Below the pieces are notes generated by a model. It saw only the letters and a program-made list of their open reading frames with translations, was not told the origin of the DNA and searched no databases. From contig NZ_NEGA01000002.1 in assembly GCF_002135315.1 (NCBI RefSeq), positions 163,231 through 227,230 of the forward strand: a DNA stretch of 64,000 nucleotides, written 5' to 3'. Below are positions 25,714 to 33,481 of this stretch, one piece after another. The stretch comes from Acinetobacter sp. ANC 3903. Its GTDB lineage: Bacteria; Pseudomonadota; Gammaproteobacteria; Pseudomonadales; Moraxellaceae. The position numbers and the translations under genes were made by a program. Numbering within the stretch: position 1 is the stretch's first letter; every line of letters starts with the position of its first letter.

Positions 25714-27792
25714 ATGAAACGCATACAACCGCGTTGGAAATTAAGTGCATTAAGTTGTGCTTTGTTTACTTTTATGTCCCCAACTTGGGCTGCTGATAGC
25801 ACAACAGATACAACTACAACAGACAGAACTGCGGCCCAAACCGCACCGGTACAAACCCTGGCGACCCTAAAGTTTCAAGCTGCCCCGGCTCAGGCCAAAG
25901 ACCCTGATATCAGTGCAGTGGCCAAAACCATTGTCACCCGGGAAGAAATGCTGCAATTTGGTGATCAGTCCGTGAATGATGCCTTGCGCCGTGCAGCCGG
26001 TTTTCAAATGCCCACTCCAGGACAAGGTCCGCGTGGTGGTGGCGGTGCTTCAGGTATGCGTTTTCGTGGTGGCGGTGCCCCGGTATTTTTAATCAATGGT
26101 GAACCGGTTCAAGGCGGCCCACGTGGTGGCATGTCAGTCGTCGACAGCATTACGCCAGACATGATCGAACGGATTGAAATTACCAAACAGCCAAGTGTTG
26201 CTCAGGCCTCTGTGGCATCTTCCGCAGTCATCAATATTATTCTAAAAGAACCGCTGGATAATGCCCGCATCAGCGGAACCGTCCGTGCGGGATATGGCTT
26301 GGCAAAATCGGATCAAAAAGAAGATCAGCGTAAAAATATCAGTGTTCAGGCTGACGGTCGTGATAATGCCTGGTTATACAGCATGTCTGCCAACCAGATG
26401 TGGAATGACACCACCTCGATCACCCAGACCCAAACCAGCAGCGAAACCCGCGAACAAAAGCGCATTACTGAACGCAAGTCGCAAATGCTGGCACCGCGTG
26501 TAGAGTATCAGCTAGATGACCAGCAAAAACTGGTTGCCGAAGTGTTCTATCGTAATAATGAAAGTGACGGTAGCCGTGGCGATCAGACGCAAAATGACAA
26601 GAACGACAGTATCCGTTTAAATACCCGTTATGAACGCAAGGACAAGGGCAATTCCGACAAGATTCGTCTTTCTGTAGAACAACAGAATGAAACTGAATCG
26701 ACCCAGTCACCGCTCTTCAGCAGCTATACCGATGAAACCGTGAATGAATATGGTGTGGCTTATGATGGTGTGCGTAAGTTTGGTGAAACCAGGCAACTGA
26801 AGTTTGGTAGTGATATTCGCTCGAGTGAGCTTGAAAGCAATATTAGCAATACACTGGATGAACAGCGTTATGCACTTTATACCGAAGGTAGCTGGAAGTT
26901 TAGCGACCGACAAACAGTAACCTTGGGTGCGCGTCAGGAATGGATTAACCGTTCAGGACTGGTGGATTATAGCGACAGTCACTTTAGCCCAGTCTTGGCA
27001 CACCGCTTTGATTTTGATGATCACTGGTCATTACAAAGCAATATCAGCCAGGCATTCCGCAGTCCTAAAACCGACCAGCTGTTACCCACGGTTTCTGTTT
27101 CTACCGACAGTGATGCCGGCAGCCTGAATAACCCTGACCGTGGCGGCAATCCAAATTTACGTCCGGAAAAAATTACCGCCTTTGAGTCTACCTTGGGTTA
27201 TAACACCCCGGCAGGCGGCATCAATATCACGGCATACCAACGCGAAATTGAGGATTATATTGAGAAAGTGATTCGTCAGGAAAACGGTCGTTTTGTTGAA
27301 AGACCGATTAATCAGGACAATGCTACTACTTATGGTGTTGAAATTGCTGCTCGTTATGCGTTAAAGCAAACTGAAAATGGTCATTCATTTATGTTGAATG
27401 GCCAACTGTCGACGGTACGTGCAAAAATTGAAGATGCCAATCATCAGCAACGTTTAGCCAGTGATGTGGCGCCTTATACAGCAAGTGCCGGTTTGTCTTA
27501 TAACTATCAGCCTTGGCGTCTTTCCTGCAGTGTGAATCTGAACTATGTTCCCGAGTTTACCCGTGCCTTGGATAACCAGCCTTATGACCGTACCAGCAAT
27601 GAACGGGTTAACATGGATATCAGTGTGACCAAACGCTTTAATGATGACTGGGCAACCACACTCAGTGCGCGCAATATTTTCAGCACCGATTATAAAGAGC
27701 GCTTGAACAATCAGTCCGATGGCAGCCTGTATGAATCACGGGTGAATCAGGCCATTCCAAGTGTACTTATCAGTGTAGAAAAGAAATTCTAA
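25714..27792 (+). CDS. TonB-dependent outer membrane receptor
   Basis: Outer-membrane 22-strand barrel transporter powered by TonB, 692 residues from the ATG at 25714. The signal peptide ends MSPTWAA, preceded by a twin-Arg-like RIQPRWK without a Tat motif. The plug domain (about residues 60-180) has VTREEMLQFGDQSVNDALRRAAG and VFLINGEPVQGG. The barrel ends in the expected terminal Phe (VEKKF). The plug holds unusual Gly/Arg-rich insertions (PRGGGGASGMRFRGGG and GGPRGGMS). No siderophore genes or obvious Fur box are adjacent, so the substrate is unknown. It has its own terminator. Confidence 0.88.
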   Translation: MKRIQPRWKLSALSCALFTFMSPTWAADSTTDTTTTDRTAAQTAPVQTLATLKFQAAPAQAKDPDISAVAKTIVTREEMLQFGDQSVNDALRRAAGFQMPTPGQGPRGGGGASGMRFRGGGAPVFLINGEPVQGGPRGGMSVVDSITPDMIERIEITKQPSVAQASVASSAVINIILKEPLDNARISGTVRAGYGLAKSDQKEDQRKNISVQADGRDNAWLYSMSANQMWNDTTSITQTQTSSETREQKRITERKSQMLAPRVEYQLDDQQKLVAEVFYRNNESDGSRGDQTQNDKNDSIRLNTRYERKDKGNSDKIRLSVEQQNETESTQSPLFSSYTDETVNEYGVAYDGVRKFGETRQLKFGSDIRSSELESNISNTLDEQRYALYTEGSWKFSDRQTVTLGARQEWINRSGLVDYSDSHFSPVLAHRFDFDDHWSLQSNISQAFRSPKTDQLLPTVSVSTDSDAGSLNNPDRGGNPNLRPEKITAFESTLGYNTPAGGINITAYQREIEDYIEKVIRQENGRFVERPINQDNATTYGVEIAARYALKQTENGHSFMLNGQLSTVRAKIEDANHQQRLASDVAPYTASAGLSYNYQPWRLSCSVNLNYVPEFTRALDNQPYDRTSNERVNMDISVTKRFNDDWATTLSARNIFSTDYKERLNNQSDGSLYESRVNQAIPSVLISVEKKF

Positions 27793-27808
27793 ACTAAAAG
27801 GTAAAAAC

Positions 27809-27831
27809 CGGTGCCAGACACCGATTTTTTT
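27809..27831 (+). terminator. Intrinsic terminator after the TonB receptor
   Basis: Stem CGGTG/CACCG with loop CCAGA, followed by ATTTTTTT, 17 bases after the receptor stop. Confidence 0.85.
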
Positions 27832-28242
27832 ATAACACTTTATTTGTTGTATCTAGGCTTGTTTCCGATTGAGTCAATAGACTGCTTTCACAAATTATTT
27901 TAGAAACTAAAAATTGTTCGTAAAGTCAAAATTGAAAATAGATTTTTAGTAGGTATTGGATTCATGAATGTGACATGGATGCCACATGTTTCCCATCCCT
28001 TGCGCTGCATTTTAAAGCATTGCTTAAAACTGGCTCAGGAAGTCGTGTATGGGAAACAAAAAGTTTTTCTTACGGACTCAAAATATATTTTGAGATCCTC
28101 ATTTTGACCTTTCAAAAGTAGAGAGATTGCCTACGAAAAGGTAAAAAAATTAAATCAATCAAATGAGGCCGTGCTGATTTAAAAAAATCTAATATTGAAC
28201 ATTTTTGAATTTATGAAAGAGATCTAATATATCCCTGGAATT
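27832..28242. other. amtB upstream region with inverted repeats
   Basis: About 410 bases without a gene. It contains a 9-base inverted repeat, GTTTCCCAT at 27988-27996 and ATGGGAAAC at 28049-28057, and a perfect 18-base palindrome, CTCAAAATATATTTTGAG, at 28077-28094, about 150 bases before the sigma-54 element. Such distances suit activator sites, but neither matches the usual NtrC site. No small gene is evident. Confidence 0.45.
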
Positions 28243-28258
28243 TGGCATTTCTTTTGCA
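28243..28258 (+). promoter_or_regulatory. Candidate sigma-54 promoter of amtB
   Basis: TGGCATTTCTTTTGCA has exact GG-N10-GC spacing and one deviation from consensus, 31 bases before the amtB start. This is the same configuration as the element in front of nasT. Confidence 0.75.
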
Positions 28259-28289
28259 TTTTTGTGATCAAGTTTAAGGGGGACTGTTC

Positions 28290-29624
28290 ATGAAAATAAT
28301 AAAGTATCTGTTGGGGTTGTTAACTGTATGTTCATTACCGGTATTTGCCAGTGAGGGGGCGGCAACTTCTGCCAATATTCAGGAAATACGCTTATCACTC
28401 GACAGTGTATGGGTGGTGATGGGCGGTATCTTGGTGTTCTTTATGCAGGCCGGTTTTGCGCTGGTCGAAAGTGGCTCGGTACGCAGCAAGAATACAGTGA
28501 ATGTACTGATGAAAAACTATATGGATGCTTGTCTGGGGGGATTGATATTCTGGTTGGTAGGTTTTGGTTTGATGTTTGGGGTCAATGCTTCAGGTTGGAT
28601 CGGAACCAGTCATTTTGCACCCAATGTCATGGATGGTTGGCATTGGAATCTATTGTTCTTTCAAATGATGTTTGCAGCAACAGCAACCACCATTGCCAGC
28701 GGAGCCATGGCTGAGCGTATTCACTTTGTCGCTTATGTGGTGAGTGCAGCAGTGGTCAGCGGCCTGATTTATCCTGTGTTCGGCAGCTGGGCTTGGGGCA
28801 GTATTTTTGATGGCTCAGGCTGGTTGAAAGCTTTGGGCTTTATCGATTTTGCCGGTTCCAGTGTGGTGCATTCAATCGGTGGCTGGGTCGCACTGGCCGG
28901 GATTATTGTACTGGGGCCGCGCTTGGGGCGTTTTGGGCGTAATGGACAAAGTCATTATCTGGCAGGGCATAACATGCCTTTGGTGGCTTTGGGCGGCTTT
29001 GTGCTTTGGTTGGCATGGTTTGGTTTTAATGCGGCATCGACCATTAATGCCAATGTCAGTATTGGCCGCATTGCCCTGAATACCCATCTGGCGGCTTGTT
29101 CTGGTGCGGTTGCTTATATGCTGTATGCCCTGATTCGTGGCAAAGCAATTTTAATGAAAACCACCATTAATGCTTCATTGGGTGGTCTGGTCGGTATTAC
29201 CGCAGGTTGTGCCACCATGTCACCACTATTTGCCGTAATTACCGGCCTTGTTGCAGGTTTGCTGGTGAGTGTGCTGCCAAGTCTGATGGAAAAACTCAAA
29301 CTGGACGATGTGGTTGATGCCGTGACGGTTCATGGTTTTTGTGGAGCGTGGGGAACGCTGGCAGCAGGACTATTTTTTGAAACAGACATGTTTAATTCAC
29401 AAATTGTCTCGATTCAGCTTTTGGGCATAGGCGCTGCATTTGCATGGGGCTTTGGGGTTGCATTGATCGTTTTTAAAATTCTGGACAAGTTGCTGGGCGG
29501 GTTACGCGTGAGCAAACAGCATGAACAACGTGGCCTGGATTATACCGAACATGCCGAACTATCTTATCCCGAATTTCAGCGTGATGTGACTTTTGAAACA
29601 GATGATATTACCAAACGCCACTAA
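28290..29624 (+). CDS. amtB: Ammonium transporter AmtB
   Basis: Trimeric inner-membrane ammonium channel, 444 residues. A cleavable N-terminal signal (LLTVCSLPVFA) is followed by 11 membrane helices. Conserved features are GGILVFFMQAGFALVESGSVRSKN, the Asp/first-His segment DFAGSSVVHSIGG and the second twin-His segment VTVHGFCGAWGT. The cytoplasmic tail that normally binds GlnK is present (LGGLRVSKQHEQRGLDYTEHAELSYP in outline). No glnK gene is adjacent, unlike the usual glnK-amtB pair; instead an unknown gene follows 21 bases later. Confidence 0.95.
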   Translation: MKIIKYLLGLLTVCSLPVFASEGAATSANIQEIRLSLDSVWVVMGGILVFFMQAGFALVESGSVRSKNTVNVLMKNYMDACLGGLIFWLVGFGLMFGVNASGWIGTSHFAPNVMDGWHWNLLFFQMMFAATATTIASGAMAERIHFVAYVVSAAVVSGLIYPVFGSWAWGSIFDGSGWLKALGFIDFAGSSVVHSIGGWVALAGIIVLGPRLGRFGRNGQSHYLAGHNMPLVALGGFVLWLAWFGFNAASTINANVSIGRIALNTHLAACSGAVAYMLYALIRGKAILMKTTINASLGGLVGITAGCATMSPLFAVITGLVAGLLVSVLPSLMEKLKLDDVVDAVTVHGFCGAWGTLAAGLFFETDMFNSQIVSIQLLGIGAAFAWGFGVALIVFKILDKLLGGLRVSKQHEQRGLDYTEHAELSYPEFQRDVTFETDDITKRH

Positions 29625-29645
29625 ACCAACAAGGGGAGTTTCGCT

Positions 29646-30254
29646 ATGCCAAATGAATTACTCACTGTGATGCAAAAGAAACAGGCGATTGAACGCGGTT
29701 TAAGTCATTATTTGCAAGGAACTGTACTGGAACGGGTGTTGAGTTATTGGGAACAGGAGTATGGTGATAAACCTTCATTTGTCCTCAACCGTTTTATGAA
29801 TGACATTTGCAATACCGATGAATTGCGTATTCATCGCAAAGAAATGTTAAAACAGGTGTTATGTGAGATGTCGGCGGTTGAAAAACAGGTGCTACTGGAT
29901 ACCCAGCCAAAAGTGCAAACGGAGGTGCCGATTTCAGCCGATTTTGCCGATGCTTTTGTTGATTTAATCAATAGTGTGGTCGCTACAGTTGTTCCAGCTG
30001 ATCTGAATGATTTTAATGCGGAAGTCAAAAATCATGTCCAAGCCTTGGGCATTGCGATTGAAAAATCAGCAAATCTGAATGACGCTGCTTTTGCAGAATG
30101 TTTACCGCTCACCAGTTATGCTCAGGTGATAACCGCATCATATGAATGCTATTGTGAATTCTATGGTCCAAGCAAAGCAGATCAGGTTTATGCCCGGGTA
30201 AAAATGGATATTAAGAACAAATATCCAGAGGTAGATTTACATCAATTATTATAG
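29646..30254 (+). CDS. Unknown cytoplasmic protein encoded with amtB
   Basis: A 202-residue protein I do not recognise. It is predicted mostly helical and acidic, with no signal peptide, membrane segment or known catalytic motif. Recognisable stretches are QKKQAIERGLSHYLQGTVLE at the N terminus, a Val/Ala/Asp-rich middle with FADAFVDLINSVVATVVPAD, and a C-terminal YCEFYGPSKADQVYARVKMD. GGGGAG precedes the ATG at good spacing. It is 21 bases downstream of amtB and shares its terminator, so it is probably induced by nitrogen limitation. It could be an AmtB-associated regulator, but nothing proves that. Confidence 0.7.
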   Translation: MPNELLTVMQKKQAIERGLSHYLQGTVLERVLSYWEQEYGDKPSFVLNRFMNDICNTDELRIHRKEMLKQVLCEMSAVEKQVLLDTQPKVQTEVPISADFADAFVDLINSVVATVVPADLNDFNAEVKNHVQALGIAIEKSANLNDAAFAECLPLTSYAQVITASYECYCEFYGPSKADQVYARVKMDIKNKYPEVDLHQLL

Positions 30255-30314
30255 TTTTGCTCTGTCTTGATCAGATGGTGGCTCAGCCTTAATCCAAGGC
30301 TTGAGTGACCTGAT

Positions 30315-30343
30315 AAAAAAAGCGACCTTATGGTCGCTTTTTT
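30315..30343. terminator. Bidirectional terminator between the amtB operon and rsfS
   Basis: AAAAAAGCGACC and GGTCGCTTTTTT around TTAT form a strong stem with T runs on both strands. It serves the converging amtB operon and rsfS. Confidence 0.92.
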
Positions 30344-30354
30344 AATTTAAATTT

Positions 30355-30756
30355 TTAAGCTACTGATTCTGGAGTCGCGCGCCATAAGCTTTCAAGGTCG
30401 TAAAATTTACGCGCTGTTGGAAGCATCACATGAACCACCACAAAACCAAGATCGATTAAGATCCATTCAGCATCACGTTCGCCTTCAACGCCGATAGGGC
30501 GGAAACCCGCTTTACGTGCTTCTTCAGCAACGTTGTCTGCGAGGGCTTTAATGTGACGGGTTGATGTACCGCTAGCAATAACCATGGCATCTGCCACATT
30601 GCTGATTGCGCTGACATCAAGTTCTAAAATATCTTTTGCTTTTACATCTAATAGGGCTTCATGTACAACTTTTAAGCAAGCTTGTACATCTTTAGCATGA
30701 GCATTCATTGCGTGTTCGAGAGAATTAGAAGCGCTGGGCGATGGTTCTAAATTCAT
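30355..30756 (-). CDS. rsfS: Ribosomal silencing factor RsfS
   Basis: RsfS/YbeB/Iojap protein that binds ribosomal protein L14 and blocks subunit joining under starvation. The 133-residue form starts at the ATG at 30756 (MNLEPSPSASN). The core runs from VVHEALLDVKAKDILELDV through ASGTSTRHIKALADNV and GERDAEWILIDLGFVVVHVM. An upstream in-frame ATG at 30786 is possible. The common neighbours nadD and holA are not visible here. Confidence 0.92.
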   Translation of the reverse strand: MNLEPSPSASNSLEHAMNAHAKDVQACLKVVHEALLDVKAKDILELDVSAISNVADAMVIASGTSTRHIKALADNVAEEARKAGFRPIGVEGERDAEWILIDLGFVVVHVMLPTARKFYDLESLWRATPESVA

Positions 30757-30833
30757 AAAGGGTTTAATTTCCGGACAATATCTCATCGTGTAATATAGCG
30801 GTTTTGGTGCCGAATTTCAAATCAGTTCATAAT

Positions 30834-31628
30834 TTAACTTTGCGGATGTTTTGCAAAATATTTATCTTTCCATGCAAAAGAATGGTTTGAATGCGCCTGT
30901 GGACGGTATTCTGCCGCAGTAAAACCGCCATAAGTGCTTTGATTTAACCACTGAAAAATTTCTGCATATTGAATTTGTGCAGTATCGGGCTGATGTCGTC
31001 CCGGACAGTCTGCAAATTGGATATGTCCAATATCCTGAATATTTTCCTTTAAGCCTTGCAGTACATCTTCACCCATCATCGCCATGTGATAGCAATCATA
31101 TTGCATTTTCAGCGCAGGGTGTTGAACAGCTTCCAGCATCTCCTGGGCCTGGGCAATATTCTGCACCAAAAAGCGTGGCATATCAGTGCTGTTAATCATT
31201 TCAAACACTGGTTGGATGTTATGTGCAGCAAGCATGGAACAGGCCAGTTTTAAATTTTTTGCCAGGGTATTTAAGCAAGGCAACAAGTCTGCATCTAGCG
31301 GTTGCTTGCCGGCCAGAATATTCACACTGGGTACATTCAGTGCTGTGGCGTATTGAATTGCCTGTTCCAGGGCATGATGAAACTCGATTTCTTGACCCGG
31401 TATGCCAGCCAGACCATTGCCACCTTGCATCAGGTCACCTGCAGGCACATTAATCAGGCACAGGCTAAGATCATGCAGGGTCAGTTGGGTCTGAATCTGT
31501 TCAATGCTGAGTTCATAGGGAAACTGAATTTCTACATGCTGAAATCCGTGTGCTTGCGCTAGAGCAAAGCGCTCAAGCAAAGGCACTTCAGTAAAAATCA
31601 TCGATAAATTTACCGCCAGCTTAATCAT
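30834..31628 (-). CDS. Hydroxypyruvate isomerase-like sugar phosphate isomerase
   Basis: A 264-residue TIM-barrel protein of the Hyi/OtnI family (xylose isomerase-like). It opens IKLAVNLSMIFTEVPLLERF and carries metal-ligand Glu candidates in QPVFEMINSTDMP and AAEYRPQ. Enzymes of this family interconvert hydroxypyruvate and tartronate semialdehyde, or 2-oxo-tetronates. The next gene upstream in the transcript encodes a tartronate-semialdehyde reductase-like protein, so they probably act in sequence. No glyoxylate carboligase gene is present, so the exact substrate is open. Confidence 0.82.
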   Translation of the reverse strand: MIKLAVNLSMIFTEVPLLERFALAQAHGFQHVEIQFPYELSIEQIQTQLTLHDLSLCLINVPAGDLMQGGNGLAGIPGQEIEFHHALEQAIQYATALNVPSVNILAGKQPLDADLLPCLNTLAKNLKLACSMLAAHNIQPVFEMINSTDMPRFLVQNIAQAQEMLEAVQHPALKMQYDCYHMAMMGEDVLQGLKENIQDIGHIQFADCPGRHQPDTAQIQYAEIFQWLNQSTYGGFTAAEYRPQAHSNHSFAWKDKYFAKHPQS

Positions 31629-31661
31629 GCTTTACTCCTTGCTCGCTAAAAAATGTTTTGC

Positions 31662-32528
31662 TCAAGATTCAACCAGTTGAATCACCGTCGCCAGATCAGC
31701 TTCAGCATAGCCTTTATTTTGATGCGTTTTCAATTGTGAAAGTGCCTGTTTTGCTACAGGAATATTTAAATTGAACTGTTCAGCCAGCTGTACGGCATTA
31801 TTTAAGTCTTTGGACAGGGTTTGAACTTTCCATTGCACCGGTTCAAAAGTATGCGTGGCCATACGTGGGGTTAAAATCTGGAACGGTTTTGAGTCGGCAA
31901 AGCCACCGGCAAGTGCAGGGGCAAGCAAAGTGGTATCCACACCAGCTTGTCCAGCTAAAGCCACCGCTTCAGCAATAAGAGTACTGTTGGCTGCCACAAT
32001 CAGCTGATTACAAATTTTGGTCGCTTGTCCGGTGCCCGTTTCACCCATACGGGTCACACGTTGCGAAAGTACATTGTAAATTAGTGATAAATCCTGGATG
32101 GTTTGCCTGTCCCCACCGGCAAAGATCACCAGTGTGCCTTGTTCGGCACCTGCCGTGCCACCGGAAACAGGGGAGTCAATCCACTGGACTTGACGAGTTT
32201 GAGCCTGCTCTGCCAAAACTTTGGTTTTATCCACAGACAGGCTGGAGAAGTCCACAATTACTTGACCAGCCTGTAAATTGCTCTGAATCTGGTCATAAAC
32301 CGCTTGTACGGCAGCATCATCGGCCAGACAGGTCAGAATCACCGGATATTGTCCAATATTTTGCAAGTCTAGGGCAGTGGCGCCCATATCAATCAGCACG
32401 TCACAGGCGGATGCCGTTCTGTTCCATACAGCCACTTCAAAACCGGCTTGAATCAGCCGGGTCGCCATTCGGCTTCCCATGAGACCCATGCCTAAGAATG
32501 CAATTTTTGTATTACGATCAAAACTCAT
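31662..32528 (-). CDS. NAD(P)-dependent beta-hydroxyacid dehydrogenase (GlxR-like)
   Basis: A 288-residue oxidoreductase of the 3-hydroxyisobutyrate/2-hydroxy-3-oxopropionate reductase family. The Rossmann loop is AFLGMGLMGSRMATRL, the substrate-binding segment is DSPVSGGTAGAEQGTL, and the catalytic Lys is in ATKICNQLIVAAN. Pairing with the Hyi-like isomerase 33 bases downstream points to tartronate semialdehyde (2-hydroxy-3-oxopropionate) reduction, but 3-hydroxyisobutyrate or another short hydroxyacid remains possible. Confidence 0.83.
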   Translation of the reverse strand: MSFDRNTKIAFLGMGLMGSRMATRLIQAGFEVAVWNRTASACDVLIDMGATALDLQNIGQYPVILTCLADDAAVQAVYDQIQSNLQAGQVIVDFSSLSVDKTKVLAEQAQTRQVQWIDSPVSGGTAGAEQGTLVIFAGGDRQTIQDLSLIYNVLSQRVTRMGETGTGQATKICNQLIVAANSTLIAEAVALAGQAGVDTTLLAPALAGGFADSKPFQILTPRMATHTFEPVQWKVQTLSKDLNNAVQLAEQFNLNIPVAKQALSQLKTHQNKGYAEADLATVIQLVES

Positions 32529-32564
32529 GTGTTTTTCTCTGAACGATCCTGTTATGTCTCTATT

Positions 32565-33353
32565 TTACTTATATTGACGTGGTAAAAACTGAACTTCAGG
32601 GTTCTTGTCTTTTTTACGAGCCAATTTACTGTTTTTACCTAACAGTAATTTCAGCTGCCAGATTTTCTCCAGACGTAACGATTTTTTCGGTTCATGTTCC
32701 ATGGCATCCAGTACGCGTTTGGCTGCAGCAAGTGCATCTGGAGACCGTTGCAACATTTCTTCTGCAAGGGCTTGAGCTTTAGTTACAGGAGAGGCATCGA
32801 GATGGGTGACCAAACCAATTTCTTTGGCATAGTTGGCATCAAAAATACGTCCAGTCAAGGTCAACTCTTTGGCCAGATCAACACTGATAATGCCTTTAAT
32901 TGAACGGGTCAGTCCCATGTCCGGAACCAGTCCCCAGCGGCTTTCCATAATTGACATTTTGGTATCCGGATGGGCAATACGAATATCCGCAGCTAGTGCC
33001 AATTGCATCCCGGCACCCAGACAATAACCTTCAATCGCTGCAATCACAGGAACAGGCAGTTCTTGCCAAATCAGAAAGGCTTTTTGGAATAAGCTTTGTC
33101 CTGGTTTAATCAGCTCCCAGGCGGCGTAGGCGGTATTTTTCGGTGCATTTAAATCGGCCAGATCAATTCCGGCACTAAACACATGTGCTTCGCCAGTTAA
33201 AATGACACAACGAATCGAGCGGTCTTTTTTGATCTGCTTGGCGGCATTCACCAGTTCACGTAATAAAGCAAAGCTCATGGCATTGCGTTTTTCCGGACGG
33301 TTTAAAGAAACGGTTGCGATACCATTGTTTTTTTCTATGCGAAGTAACGCCAT
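32565..33353 (-). CDS. Crotonase/enoyl-CoA hydratase family protein
   Basis: A 262-residue crotonase-fold enzyme. The oxyanion-hole segments are FSAGIDLADL and GYCLGAGMQLALAADIRIA. The active-site region reads MESRWGLVPDMG, with an Asp at the position where many delta-isomerase or dienoyl-CoA isomerase members carry an acid. A simple hydratase or an isomerase are both possible. It is 36 bases upstream of the GlxR-like gene on the same strand and may be co-transcribed, but it shows no clear pathway link. Confidence 0.8.
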   Translation of the reverse strand: MALLRIEKNNGIATVSLNRPEKRNAMSFALLRELVNAAKQIKKDRSIRCVILTGEAHVFSAGIDLADLNAPKNTAYAAWELIKPGQSLFQKAFLIWQELPVPVIAAIEGYCLGAGMQLALAADIRIAHPDTKMSIMESRWGLVPDMGLTRSIKGIISVDLAKELTLTGRIFDANYAKEIGLVTHLDASPVTKAQALAEEMLQRSPDALAAAKRVLDAMEHEPKKSLRLEKIWQLKLLLGKNSKLARKKDKNPEVQFLPRQYK

Positions 33354-33481
33354 GAGATAGACCTGTATTTTTATATGCTTTTGAGCATAACATGGACATT
33401 TCTATGATACATGCCAAGATACATGACAGCAGAGTCACATCTAAGGATGGACGTTGCCGGCAAAATTAGCATCAGTCCCGA

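Noticed and set aside
27988..28057. Pair GTTTCCCAT/ATGGGAAAC as ends of a small mobile element
   Set aside because: Only nine bases, no flanking duplication and no internal gene; chance or regulatory pairing is as likely.
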